Assembly: GCA_021812735.1 (NCBI GenBank)
Contig: JAKAMV010000166.1
Coordinates: forward strand, 1 to 13,717
From: Chloroflexota bacterium
GTDB lineage: Bacteria > Chloroflexota > Limnocylindria > Limnocylindrales > CSP1-4
Reading direction: 5' to 3'
Length of the DNA: 13,717 bases
Under the pieces are notes generated by a model. The model made no database searches. It was not told the origin of the DNA and worked only from the letters and a program-made list of their open reading frames with translations. Of this stretch, positions 7,007 through 13,717 are shown piece after piece (the stretch's first letter is position 1; the number at the start of each line of letters is the position of its first letter). The position numbers were made by a program, and so were the translations under genes.

Positions 7007-8251
7007 ATGCGCCCAGCCATTCACTTCGCTCGCCCGCGATCGTCCGGCGCGCCCGCACGACGGCGGCGCCCCGGTCGGGCGATGGCTCTCGCGGCCGTCA
7101 TCCCCGCGGCGCTCCTGGCGCTCACCGCCGGGCCCGCGCTGGCCACGCCGGCGGGCACGCTGGACCAGCACCAGGATTCGGTGGACTACGGTTGGTCGGC
7201 CGATGCGAATGGAGATGCCCCCACGGCGCAGACCTTCACCGCCGGCATGAGCGGCACCCTCGCGGGCGTCAGCCTGTACTGCTACGGGACGACCTTGGTC
7301 TACGACGTCCAGCTGGCCTACCTGCTCCAGGGGTCGGTCCAGATCCAGACGGTGGGCAGTGACGGCACCCCGAGCGGGTCCGTGCTCGCGACCGGGAGTA
7401 TCGGCACCGGCGGGACCACCTCCTGCGACGGCGGCAGCGGGCAAGGCTGGCTCGACATCGCGCTCTCGACGTTCCCCGCGCTCTCCGCCGGCACGCAGTA
7501 CGCGATCGTGTGGCCCGGTGTGGACCGTTGGGGCCTCGCGTGGGACAACCCCTACACCGACGGCGCCATGTGCGTCACCGGCAGCGGCGGCTGGGACTGC
7601 TCTGGCCTCGACGGGCCCACCGACTACGCCTTCCGGACCTACATGGAGTCCGGCACCCCGCCCGCGGCCCCGATGGTCTCGATCACCAAATCGAACAGCG
7701 CCGGCGGCCCGGTCGCCCCGGGCACCTCGGTCGGCTACCAGATCGGCCTCAGCGTGTCCGGCACGGGTTCGATGGTCGGGGTCGCCGTGTCCGACCAGCT
7801 CCCGGCGGGCATCGGCGGCGCCACCGGGATCAGGCGCGGCGGGACGTATGACCCCGTGACCAACCGGGTCACCTGGTCGGGTCTGACCCTGAGCCCCAAG
7901 CTGACCCTCAACTACACGGCGGTGGTCGGCGCTTCCGACGCGCCCGGGACGTACACCAACACCGCGACCATCACGCAGGGACCCTGCATCCAGGGCTACT
8001 CCTGCAGCGCGACCTCGACCGTGACGGTCCTGGCGGCGGCGCCGTCGCCCTCGGCCCCGGCCACGTCTCCCAAGCCGAGCGGAGGCGTCGGCGACGCCAG
8101 CAGCAACCCGACCATCCCGCCGACGAGCACTCTGGCGGCCCGCGCGGCGAGCTCCGGCACCGGAACCGACACCGCGCTCCTCGTCCTCGTCGGCCTCCTC
8201 GCCGTCGTCGGGATCGCCGGCCGGCTCTCCGGCAGGACCCGGCGCCGGTAG
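7007..8251 (+). CDS. Secreted, membrane-anchored surface protein with DUF11-like domain
   Basis: The protein has 414 residues. An Arg-rich n-region (1-25) and a hydrophobic core lead to a signal-peptidase site after Ala-Leu-Ala (46). Residues 50-215 form a beta-rich domain with 'AQTFTAGMSGTLAGVSLYC' and 'LSAGTQYAIVWPG', the pattern of jelly-roll 'choice-of-anchor' domains in secreted proteins. Residues 222-342 look like a DUF11/conserved-repeat domain ('VSDQLPAGI', 'VTWSGLTLSP', 'GTYTNTATIT'). A Pro/Ser/Thr linker (345-388) contains IPPTSTL. A membrane helix (about 389-407) and an RTRRR tail end the protein, like a C-terminal sorting signal. Six Cys (92, 140, 189, 198, 327, 333) could form disulfides. 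The ATG at 7007 is chosen because GGGAGGGAGA precedes it and a signal peptide follows; the frame stays open to 6779 upstream. It is the only plus-strand gene in the window. Its ligand or role is unknown. Confidence 0.85.
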   Translation: MRPAIHFARPRSSGAPARRRRPGRAMALAAVIPAALLALTAGPALATPAGTLDQHQDSVDYGWSADANGDAPTAQTFTAGMSGTLAGVSLYCYGTTLVYDVQLAYLLQGSVQIQTVGSDGTPSGSVLATGSIGTGGTTSCDGGSGQGWLDIALSTFPALSAGTQYAIVWPGVDRWGLAWDNPYTDGAMCVTGSGGWDCSGLDGPTDYAFRTYMESGTPPAAPMVSITKSNSAGGPVAPGTSVGYQIGLSVSGTGSMVGVAVSDQLPAGIGGATGIRRGGTYDPVTNRVTWSGLTLSPKLTLNYTAVVGASDAPGTYTNTATITQGPCIQGYSCSATSTVTVLAAAPSPSAPATSPKPSGGVGDASSNPTIPPTSTLAARAASSGTGTDTALLVLVGLLAVVGIAGRLSGRTRRR

Positions 8252-8292
8252 CACATCCGGGAGCCCGCGATCGGGCCTCACCGCAACCAGAC

Positions 8293-8322
8293 GTCGACCG
8301 CCCGGCCCGCCGGGCGGTCGAC
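8293..8322. terminator. Hairpin between convergent genes, probable bidirectional terminator
   Basis: Perfect 13-base arms (GTCGACCGCCCGG / CCGGGCGGTCGAC) with a CCCG tetraloop. It lies 41 bases after the stop of the plus-strand surface-protein gene and 26 bases after the stop of the minus-strand purN-purH gene. No U-rich tract follows on either side, so it is a U-less hairpin that may need help from Rho, or act as a 3'-end stabiliser for both messages. Confidence 0.65.
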
Positions 8323-8348
8323 CCGTGTGTGGCGACCGCAGCCCCGCG

Positions 8349-10607
8349 TCAGTGCCGGAAGTGCCGGCGTCCCGTGACCAGCATCGCGGCGCCCGCCGCC
8401 TCCACCAGCGCCAGCACCTCGGCGTCGCGGACCGAGCCGCCCGGCTGCACGATGGCAGTGACGCCCGCCTCCATCAGGACCGTCGGCCCGTCGGCGAACG
8501 GGAAGAACGCATCAGAGGCGGCGACGGCGCCCGCCGCGCCCCCGCGTTCCGCCTGGAACGTGCGCGCCTTCTCGACGGCCTGGCGGCACGCGTCCACGCG
8601 CGACACCTGCCCGGAGCCCAGCCCCACCAGCATCCCGTCGCGGACCAGCACGATCGCGTTCGACACCACGCCGCGGCACAGGCGCCAGGCGAGGTCAAGA
8701 TCGGCGCGCTCCGTGTCCGTGGGCTGGCGCGAGGTGGCGCACGACCACGCGCCCGGGTCGTCGGGGAGGTTGTCGGGCGCCGTCACGAGCACGGCGCCGC
8801 CCGCGGAGCGAAGCGAGCCGAGCGGGTCGGCGGAGACCGGGGCCGCGGAGCCGATGCCGCCAGCGCCCAGCGAGGCGTCCACGACCAGCCGCAGGTTGGG
8901 CTTGGAGGCCAGCACCTCGCGGGCCGCCGGGTCGAACCCAGGCGCCACCACGACCTCGAGGAAGATCGACGCCAGCCTCTCCGCCAGCGCGCGGTCCACG
9001 GGACGGCTGACCGCCACCACCCCGCCGTACGCCGACACCGGGTCGCCGGCGTAGGCCGCCTCCCACGCCTCGAGGAGCGTCGGCCGCTCGGCCGCGCCGC
9101 ACGGGTTGGTGTGCTTGACCACGACCACCGCCGGCCCGCGCATCAGGCGCGCCAGCGCCGCCGCCGCCGACGCGTCGAGCACGTTGTTGTACGAGAGCGC
9201 CTTACCCTGGAGCGGGGGCTCGCCGGTCGCGAACGGCCCGTCGCCCGCTCGCGGCTCCCGGTCCGTCCGCCGGTAGCGCGCGGCCGGCTGGTGCGGGTTC
9301 TCGCCGTAGCGCAGCGTCTCCACTTTCTCGAGGCTGACCGTCAGGCTCGCCGGGTAGGGGTCCGCCGCCCCGGGCAGCCCGGGCTCGTCCGGCAGCGCCA
9401 CGCCCCCCTCGGCCAGACGGCGGGGCAGCTCGCTCGCGATCCGCGCGTCGTAGGCCGCGGTGTGGCGGAAGGCCTCCACGGCCAGGGCCGCGCGCAGGCC
9501 CAGCGGCACCTCGCCATGCTCGTCGAGCGCGTCGAGCACCTGGCCATAGCGCGCCGGCTCGGTCACGATCGCCACCGAGGCGTAGTTCTTGGCCGCCGCC
9601 CGAACCATCGACGGCCCGCCGATGTCGATCTCCTCGACCAGCTCGTCCACGCCGATCCCGGGGCGGCGCGCTGCCGCCGCGAACGGGTACAGGTTGACCA
9701 CCGCGAGGTCGAACGGCGCGATGCCGAAGGCCGCCAGCGCCTCGCGGTGGTCCGGCCGGCGACGGTCCGCCAGCAGGCCCGCGTGGACCCGCGGGTGGAG
9801 CGTCTTGACGCGCCCGTCGAGCATCTCGGGCGAGCCCGTCACGGCCGCCACGTCGGTCACGGGCAGGCCGGCGTCGCGCAGGGCGCGCGCGGTGCCGCCG
9901 GTGGACACCAGCTCCCAACCGCGCGCGACGAGGCCGCGCCCCAGCTCCGCCAGCCCGGACTTGTCCGAGACCGAGAGCAGCGCGCGCCTGGGCTTCGGCA
10001 CCCGCGAGTCCACCGCAGCGGCGAGGATCGTCGCGCGCCGCGCGCCCGGCGCCGCCCGCACCGCGCCGGCGAGCAGCGCCGCCACGGCCATCGGCAGCAG
10101 CCGGTGCTCGACCGGGTGGATCCGCGCCAGCAGCGTGGCCTCGTCGTCGCCGGGCAGGACCGGCACCGCCTCCTGGGCGAGGATCGGCCCGCCGTCGAGC
10201 GTCGCGTCCACCAGGTGCACCGTGACGCCCGTCACAGCCACGCCGGCGGCCAGGGCATCCCTGGCCCCGTGGAGCCCCGGGAACGACGGCAGCAGCGACG
10301 GGTGAACGTTGAGCACCCGCCCGCCGAATGCCGCGAGCACACGCGGCCCCACGATCCGCAGGTAGCCGGCGAGCACGACCGCGTCCGGGGCCACCGCCAG
10401 CAGCGTGTCGGCCAGGACCGCGTCGTCGCCGCGCGGGACGAGGGCCGTCTCGATCCCCTGCTCCGTCGCCCATCTGAGCCCGTCGCACGGCCGGTCCGCG
10501 AACACCAGCGCGATGTCGCCGCCGAGCTCGCCGCGACCCGCGGCCGCCGCGAGCGCCCGGAGATTGGACCCCGTCCCGGAGACCCCGACCGCGATCCTGC
10601 CGCTCAC
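8349..10607 (-). CDS. purN/purH: PurN-PurH fusion: GAR transformylase + AICAR transformylase/IMP cyclohydrolase
   Basis: A single 752-residue frame joins two purine enzymes. Residues 1-190 are PurN (step 3, 10-formyl-THF + GAR): 'SGTGSNLRAL' binds phosphate, and the catalytic set is Asn100 and His102 in 'NVHPSLLPSFPGLHG' plus Asp138 in 'LDGG'. A linker of about 15-20 residues leads to PurH from residue 206 (steps 9-10): the cyclohydrolase domain ('RALLSVSDKSGL', 'STGGTA', 'MLDGRVKTLHP') and the AICAR transformylase domain ('LRYGENPHQ' 432-440, 'KHTNPCG' 498-504 with the catalytic Lys-His pair, 'SDAFFPFADG', 'QPGGSVRD'). Both halves look complete, and PurH ends in the usual RHFRH. The GTG start (10605-10607) overlaps the purM stop as GTGA. 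An internal GTG near residue 199 has no ribosome binding site, so separate PurH initiation is not favoured. It is the last gene of the operon. Confidence 0.95.
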   Translation of the reverse strand: MSGRIAVGVSGTGSNLRALAAAAGRGELGGDIALVFADRPCDGLRWATEQGIETALVPRGDDAVLADTLLAVAPDAVVLAGYLRIVGPRVLAAFGGRVLNVHPSLLPSFPGLHGARDALAAGVAVTGVTVHLVDATLDGGPILAQEAVPVLPGDDEATLLARIHPVEHRLLPMAVAALLAGAVRAAPGARRATILAAAVDSRVPKPRRALLSVSDKSGLAELGRGLVARGWELVSTGGTARALRDAGLPVTDVAAVTGSPEMLDGRVKTLHPRVHAGLLADRRRPDHREALAAFGIAPFDLAVVNLYPFAAAARRPGIGVDELVEEIDIGGPSMVRAAAKNYASVAIVTEPARYGQVLDALDEHGEVPLGLRAALAVEAFRHTAAYDARIASELPRRLAEGGVALPDEPGLPGAADPYPASLTVSLEKVETLRYGENPHQPAARYRRTDREPRAGDGPFATGEPPLQGKALSYNNVLDASAAAALARLMRGPAVVVVKHTNPCGAAERPTLLEAWEAAYAGDPVSAYGGVVAVSRPVDRALAERLASIFLEVVVAPGFDPAAREVLASKPNLRLVVDASLGAGGIGSAAPVSADPLGSLRSAGGAVLVTAPDNLPDDPGAWSCATSRQPTDTERADLDLAWRLCRGVVSNAIVLVRDGMLVGLGSGQVSRVDACRQAVEKARTFQAERGGAAGAVAASDAFFPFADGPTVLMEAGVTAIVQPGGSVRDAEVLALVEAAGAAMLVTGRRHFRH

Positions 10608-11749
10608 GCGCCCCTCGCCCCCTCGGCGTACCGCCTGCCGCCCAGGGCTGCCGCCTCCACCGCGTCGCCGATCACCCAGGCCGGCACGCCTCGCGCCCGC
10701 GCGATCTCGACCGTCGGTCCGGCGGCATCCGGCGGCACGACCAGCACCATGCCGATCCCCGCGTTGAACGTGGCCCGCTGCTCCGGCCCGCCGAGCATCC
10801 CGAACGCCGACACCAGCCGGATCACCGACGGCACCGGCCACGACGACGGGTCGAGCCGCGCGCCGAGGTGGTCCGGCAGCGCCCGCGGCACGTTGCCGGG
10901 CAGCCCGCCGCCGGTGATGTGGGCAAGGCCCCGGAGCTCGTGGCCGGCCGCCTCGAGCTCGGCGCGGATCGCCAGCACGTCGCGCGCGTAGATGCGCGTG
11001 GGCGCGAGCAGGATCTCGCCCAGCGTCGCGTCGATCAGCCCGGGCTCCGCCAGCAATTCGGCGCCCGACATCGAGCAGCCGAAGGCGCGGCAGGCAACGC
11101 CTCCGTACGGGACGTCGAGCTCGAGGTGCAGGCCGGCGAGCACCTTGCGAACTAGCGAGTACCCGTTGGCGTGGAGCCCCGACGAGGCGAGGCCGACGAT
11201 CGCGTCGCCGGCGCGCGCCGCCGTCCCGTCGAGCAGTCGCGATCGCTCGGCGACCCCCACGCAGAACCCGGCCAGGTCGAACTCGTCGGGCTCCATCAGC
11301 CCCGGGTGCTCGGCCGTCTCGCCGCCCACCAGCGCGGCGCCCGCCTGGCGACAGCCCTCCGCGATGCCCGCGACCAGGCTCGCCACGCGCTCGGGGACGA
11401 GCTGGCCGACCGCGATGTAGTCGAGGAACGCCACCGGCTCGGCACCCGCGCACACCACGTCGTCGGCGCACATCGCCACCAGGTCGATGCCGATGGTGTC
11501 CAGCCGCCCCACGGCCTGCGCGATCGCGGTCTTCGTCCCCACCCCGTCGGTGGAGGACACGATGACCGGCTCGCGATACCCGGCCGGGATGGCGAACGCG
11601 GCCCCGAACCCGCCGAGGCCGCCGAGGACCTCGGGGCGGGCGGTGGACGCCACCGACGCGCGCATCAGATCCACGGCGCGCTCGCCCGCCGCCACGTCCA
11701 CGCCGGATGCCGCGTACGCGCTCCGGTCCGCTGCGGTCTTGCCGCTCAC
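10604..11749 (-). CDS. purM: Phosphoribosylformylglycinamidine cyclo-ligase (AIR synthetase)
   Basis: Step 5 of purine synthesis: ATP-dependent ring closure of FGAM to AIR. The 381-residue product shows 'YAASGVD' (12-18), the Gly/Asp-rich 'STDGVGTKT' (66-74), 'DLVAMCADDVVCAGAEPVAFLDY' (89-111), 'GGETAEHPGLM' (142-152), 'GLASSGLHANGYSLVRK' (187-202), 'HITGGGLPGNVPR' (277-289) and 'FNAGIGM' (328-334). All are AIR synthetase motifs of the PurM/PurL fold. It is longer than the usual 340-350 residues, partly from an insertion at about 208-240 that carries two Cys. The start is GTG (11747-11749) with GGAGG 8 bases upstream. It lies 16 bases after purF, and its stop overlaps the purN-purH start. Confidence 0.97.
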   Translation of the reverse strand: MSGKTAADRSAYAASGVDVAAGERAVDLMRASVASTARPEVLGGLGGFGAAFAIPAGYREPVIVSSTDGVGTKTAIAQAVGRLDTIGIDLVAMCADDVVCAGAEPVAFLDYIAVGQLVPERVASLVAGIAEGCRQAGAALVGGETAEHPGLMEPDEFDLAGFCVGVAERSRLLDGTAARAGDAIVGLASSGLHANGYSLVRKVLAGLHLELDVPYGGVACRAFGCSMSGAELLAEPGLIDATLGEILLAPTRIYARDVLAIRAELEAAGHELRGLAHITGGGLPGNVPRALPDHLGARLDPSSWPVPSVIRLVSAFGMLGGPEQRATFNAGIGMVLVVPPDAAGPTVEIARARGVPAWVIGDAVEAAALGGRRYAEGARGA

Positions 11750-11765
11750 GCCTGGGACCTCCCGC

Positions 11766-13217
11766 TCACCGCTGGCCGCTCCCCGTCGGGGCCGGCTCCT
11801 CGAGCACGAACTTGCGCGCCTCCACGTCGTACGGGACCGGCTCCGGGTAGCGCCCGTCGAAGCAGGCGAAGCAGAACCGGTCGTACGGCAGGTCCACCGC
11901 GCTGAGCACGCCCGGCACCGACAGGTAGCCCAGCGTGTCGGCGCCGATGAACTCGCGGATCTCCTCGATCGAGTGCGTGGCCGCCAGCAGCTCCTTGGGC
12001 ACCGCGGTGTCGATGCCGTAGAAGCAGGGGTGGTAGATGGGCGGGGCGCTGATCCGCACGTGGACCTCGCGCGCGCCGGCGCGCCGGAGGAGGCCGACGA
12101 TCTGGCGCGTGGTGGTGCCGCGCACGATGGAATCGTCCACCACGATCAGCCGCTGGCCGCGGATGGTCTCGCGCAGCGGGCTGAGCTTCACGTTCACGCC
12201 CCGCTGGCGCATCGCCTGCGAGGGCTGGATGAACGTGCGGCCGCTGTAGCGGTTGCGCACGAAGCCCTCGCGGTACGGGATCCCCGACTGCTCGGAGTAG
12301 CCGGCCGCCGCCGGGCCGCCGGTGTCCGGGACCGGCATCACGAGGTCCGCCTCGACCGGATGCTCCTTGGCGAGCTCCATGCCCATCCGCCGGCGCGCCT
12401 CGTAGAGGTTGCGGCCCTCCAGGTACGAGTCCGGGCGGGCGAAGTAGATGAGCTCGAACACGCACAGGGCGGGGGTCGCCTCGGCGTACCGCACCGACCA
12501 GGGCTCCCTGCCCGGCTCGAGGACCACGATCTCGCCGGGCTCCACCTCGCGCACGTACTCGGCGCCCACGGTGTCCAGCGCGGCCGTCTCCGAGGCCAGG
12601 ATCCAGCCGGCCGTGTCGTCACCCCACAGCCCGGGCTCCTCGCCAGCGGGCGGGATCCGCCCCAGTGCCAGCGGCCGGAAGCCGTGCGGGTCGCGCACGC
12701 CGATGACGTGCCGCTCGTCGAGCACGACCAGGCTGAAGGCGCCGCGGACCCGCGGCAGCACCTTCTGGAGCGCCTCCACCGTGTCGGCCGCGGGCTCGTC
12801 CGCGAGCAGCGCGGTGAGGAGCTCCGTGTCGGTGGAGGCCGGCAGGCGGGCGCGACCGCCCTGGAGCTGGTCGAGCAGCTCGCGGGTGTTCACCAGGTTG
12901 CCGTTGTGGCTGACCGCGATCGACCGTCGCGGCCCGAGCCGGAGCGTGGGCTGCGCGTTCTCCCACAGGGTGGAGCCCGTGGTCGAGTACCGGCAGTGCG
13001 CAACCGCCAGGTCGCCCTTGAGCGACGGGATCCGCCGCTCGTCGAGGACCTGGGTCACCATCCCCAGGTCCTTGTAGATCATCAGGTGGCCCTCGTCGGC
13101 CACGCCGATGCCCGCCGACTCCTGGCCCCGGTGCTGGAGCGCGAACAGCGCCGTCGCCGCGACGGCCGCGGCCTCGTGGCCGTGGTCGGGCAGCACGACG
13201 CCGACGACACCGCACAT
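11766..13217 (-). CDS. purF: Amidophosphoribosyltransferase
   Basis: Step 1 and control point of purine synthesis: glutamine + PRPP to phosphoribosylamine. In this 483-residue protein the catalytic Cys directly follows the initiator Met (MCGVVGVV), so no cleavable propeptide beyond Met is present. Glutaminase motifs include 'HCRYSTTGS' (74-82), 'SHNGNLVN' (103-110) and 'STDTELL' (128-134). The PRPP loop is 'LIVVDDSIVRGTTTRQI' (357-373), with 'YREGFVRNRYSGRTFI' before it. Cys252, Cys398, Cys449 and Cys452 match the four [4Fe-4S] ligands of the B. subtilis-type oxygen-sensitive enzyme. The ATG at 13217 is chosen for the N-terminal Cys, although the frame is open to 13607. GAGGTGG lies about 9 bases upstream. 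The purL stop and purF start share one base (TGATG). Confidence 0.98.
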   Translation of the reverse strand: MCGVVGVVLPDHGHEAAAVAATALFALQHRGQESAGIGVADEGHLMIYKDLGMVTQVLDERRIPSLKGDLAVAHCRYSTTGSTLWENAQPTLRLGPRRSIAVSHNGNLVNTRELLDQLQGGRARLPASTDTELLTALLADEPAADTVEALQKVLPRVRGAFSLVVLDERHVIGVRDPHGFRPLALGRIPPAGEEPGLWGDDTAGWILASETAALDTVGAEYVREVEPGEIVVLEPGREPWSVRYAEATPALCVFELIYFARPDSYLEGRNLYEARRRMGMELAKEHPVEADLVMPVPDTGGPAAAGYSEQSGIPYREGFVRNRYSGRTFIQPSQAMRQRGVNVKLSPLRETIRGQRLIVVDDSIVRGTTTRQIVGLLRRAGAREVHVRISAPPIYHPCFYGIDTAVPKELLAATHSIEEIREFIGADTLGYLSVPGVLSAVDLPYDRFCFACFDGRYPEPVPYDVEARKFVLEEPAPTGSGQR

Positions 13218-13717
13218 CAGCCCGCCACCTCGAGACCCGGCAGCGCGGCGCCCCCGGCGCCATCGGCCGCCTCGTCCTCCCAGCCGAGCGCCCGCGGCAG
13301 CCCGTGGTCCCACGCGTGGCGAAGGTCCTCCACGGCCACCTCGAGCGCGTCCGCGATCCTCGATCCGCGCTCCTCCGCAGCGCCCGTCGCCCCCTCGCCG
13401 GCCAGCTCGATCACCAGGCGCGGCCCGCCGGTGGTTCCCAGCAGCTCGGTGACGATCCCGTGATGGCGGGCGAGCAGCTCGAGCGCCGGGGCGTGGCGCG
13501 GCAGCGCCTCCATGACCAGGCGCGACGGGCTCTCGCCGAACAGCGCCACCGCCGGCGAGTCGCCGACGCCCAGCCGGAGCCGGGCCCCACGGCCGCCCCA
13601 GACGCACATCTCGGCAAGGGCAACCGCGAGGCCGCCTGCCGACACGTCCTGGCAGCTCTCGACGAGGCCGCGGGCGATCGCCTCGCGGACGAACGCCTGC
13701 AGGCGTGCCTCCAGATC
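13217..13717 (-). CDS. purL: Phosphoribosylformylglycinamidine synthase II, C-terminal part (5' end outside window)
   Basis: Step 4 of purine synthesis: FGAR to FGAM, with ammonia supplied by PurQ. The last 166 codons are present, in frame from the right edge. 'LVESCQDVSAGGLAVALAEM' is the conserved 'S.HDLS.GGL..AL.E' region, and 'ALFGESPSRLVMEA' matches the AIRS-C-like domain that ends PurL. The end, 'VEDLRHAWDHGLPRALGWE', matches the C-terminus of small PurL (about 730-760 residues) rather than the long E. coli form with a fused glutaminase, so separate PurQ and PurS would be expected upstream. A short acidic/Gly-Ala tail follows. It overlaps purF by one base. Confidence 0.93.
   Translation of the reverse strand, partial: DLEARLQAFVREAIARGLVESCQDVSAGGLAVALAEMCVWGGRGARLRLGVGDSPAVALFGESPSRLVMEALPRHAPALELLARHHGIVTELLGTTGGPRLVIELAGEGATGAAEERGSRIADALEVAVEDLRHAWDHGLPRALGWEDEAADGAGGAALPGLEVAG

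Noticed and set aside
4075..7362. Very long plus-strand open frame (1095 codons) across tatD, dinB and metG
   Set aside because: Antisense to clearly identified genes; Arg/Gly/Pro/Ala-rich with no recognisable motif. Long antisense frames are expected when GC is this high and stop codons are rare.
8325..10991. Plus-strand open frame of 888 codons opposite purN-purH
   Set aside because: Opposite a conserved enzyme pair; Arg/His/Gly-rich, low-complexity translation without domains. Codon-bias shadow.
10608..11471. Extension of the purN-purH frame upstream through purM
   Set aside because: The extra residues are an Arg-rich out-of-frame reading of purM. The PurN N-terminus 'SGRIAVGVSGTGSN' follows the GTG at 10607, which overlaps the purM stop.
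11487..13463. Plus-strand open frame of 658 codons opposite purF/purM
   Set aside because: Antisense shadow of conserved purine genes.
13218..13607. Extension of purF upstream to 13607
   Set aside because: PurF needs Cys right after Met; MCGVVGVV begins at 13217. The extension is Arg/Gly-rich and overlaps purL out of frame.

Overview
The window is very GC-rich DNA in which nearly every codon ends in G or C. It comes from a bacterial chromosome carrying housekeeping genes. A CIRCE-controlled groES-groEL operon, a purL of the small (PurQ/PurS-dependent) type, a GroEL ending in Gly-Gly-Gly-Met-Asp-Phe, frequent GTG/TTG starts and secreted proteins with C-terminal membrane anchors fit a high-GC Gram-positive or a high-GC Chloroflexota lineage. 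The lineage is an inference; no rRNA is present to settle it.

Layout, left to right. At the left edge a minus-strand gene of unknown function starts at a GTG and runs off the window (1-181). Next is a minus-strand secreted or membrane-anchored LppX/LolA-like protein (224-1015). A hairpin terminator (1227-1267) closes the groES-groEL operon (1289-3270, minus), which is driven by a TTGACA / TAGATT promoter with a CIRCE (HrcA) operator at 3464-3490. Upstream of it is a tight minus-strand metG-dinB-tatD cluster (3609-6567). A gene-poor stretch (6568-7006) separates metG from the only plus-strand gene, a 414-residue secreted, anchored surface protein with a DUF11-like domain (7007-8251). A perfect 13-bp hairpin (8293-8322) lies between this gene and the convergent end of a purine operon. 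That operon fills the rest: purL (3' end), purF, purM and a fused purN-purH, all on the minus strand with 1-4 base overlaps or short gaps.

How the genes work together. PurF, PurL, PurM, PurN and PurH are steps 1, 4, 5, 3 and 9-10 of de novo IMP synthesis. The two 10-formyl-THF-dependent transformylases (PurN and the AICAR transformylase part of PurH) sit on one polypeptide here. GroES/GroEL form the heat-inducible chaperonin. MetG charges tRNA-Met and lies next to a TatD-family nuclease, a frequent bacterial neighbourhood.

No mobile element, CRISPR array, tRNA or rRNA was recognised. The points most worth a second look are the PurN-PurH fusion, a methionyl-tRNA synthetase whose HIGH signature reads Gly-Leu-His-Thr and whose zinc knuckle lacks one Cys, and the orphan surface protein.
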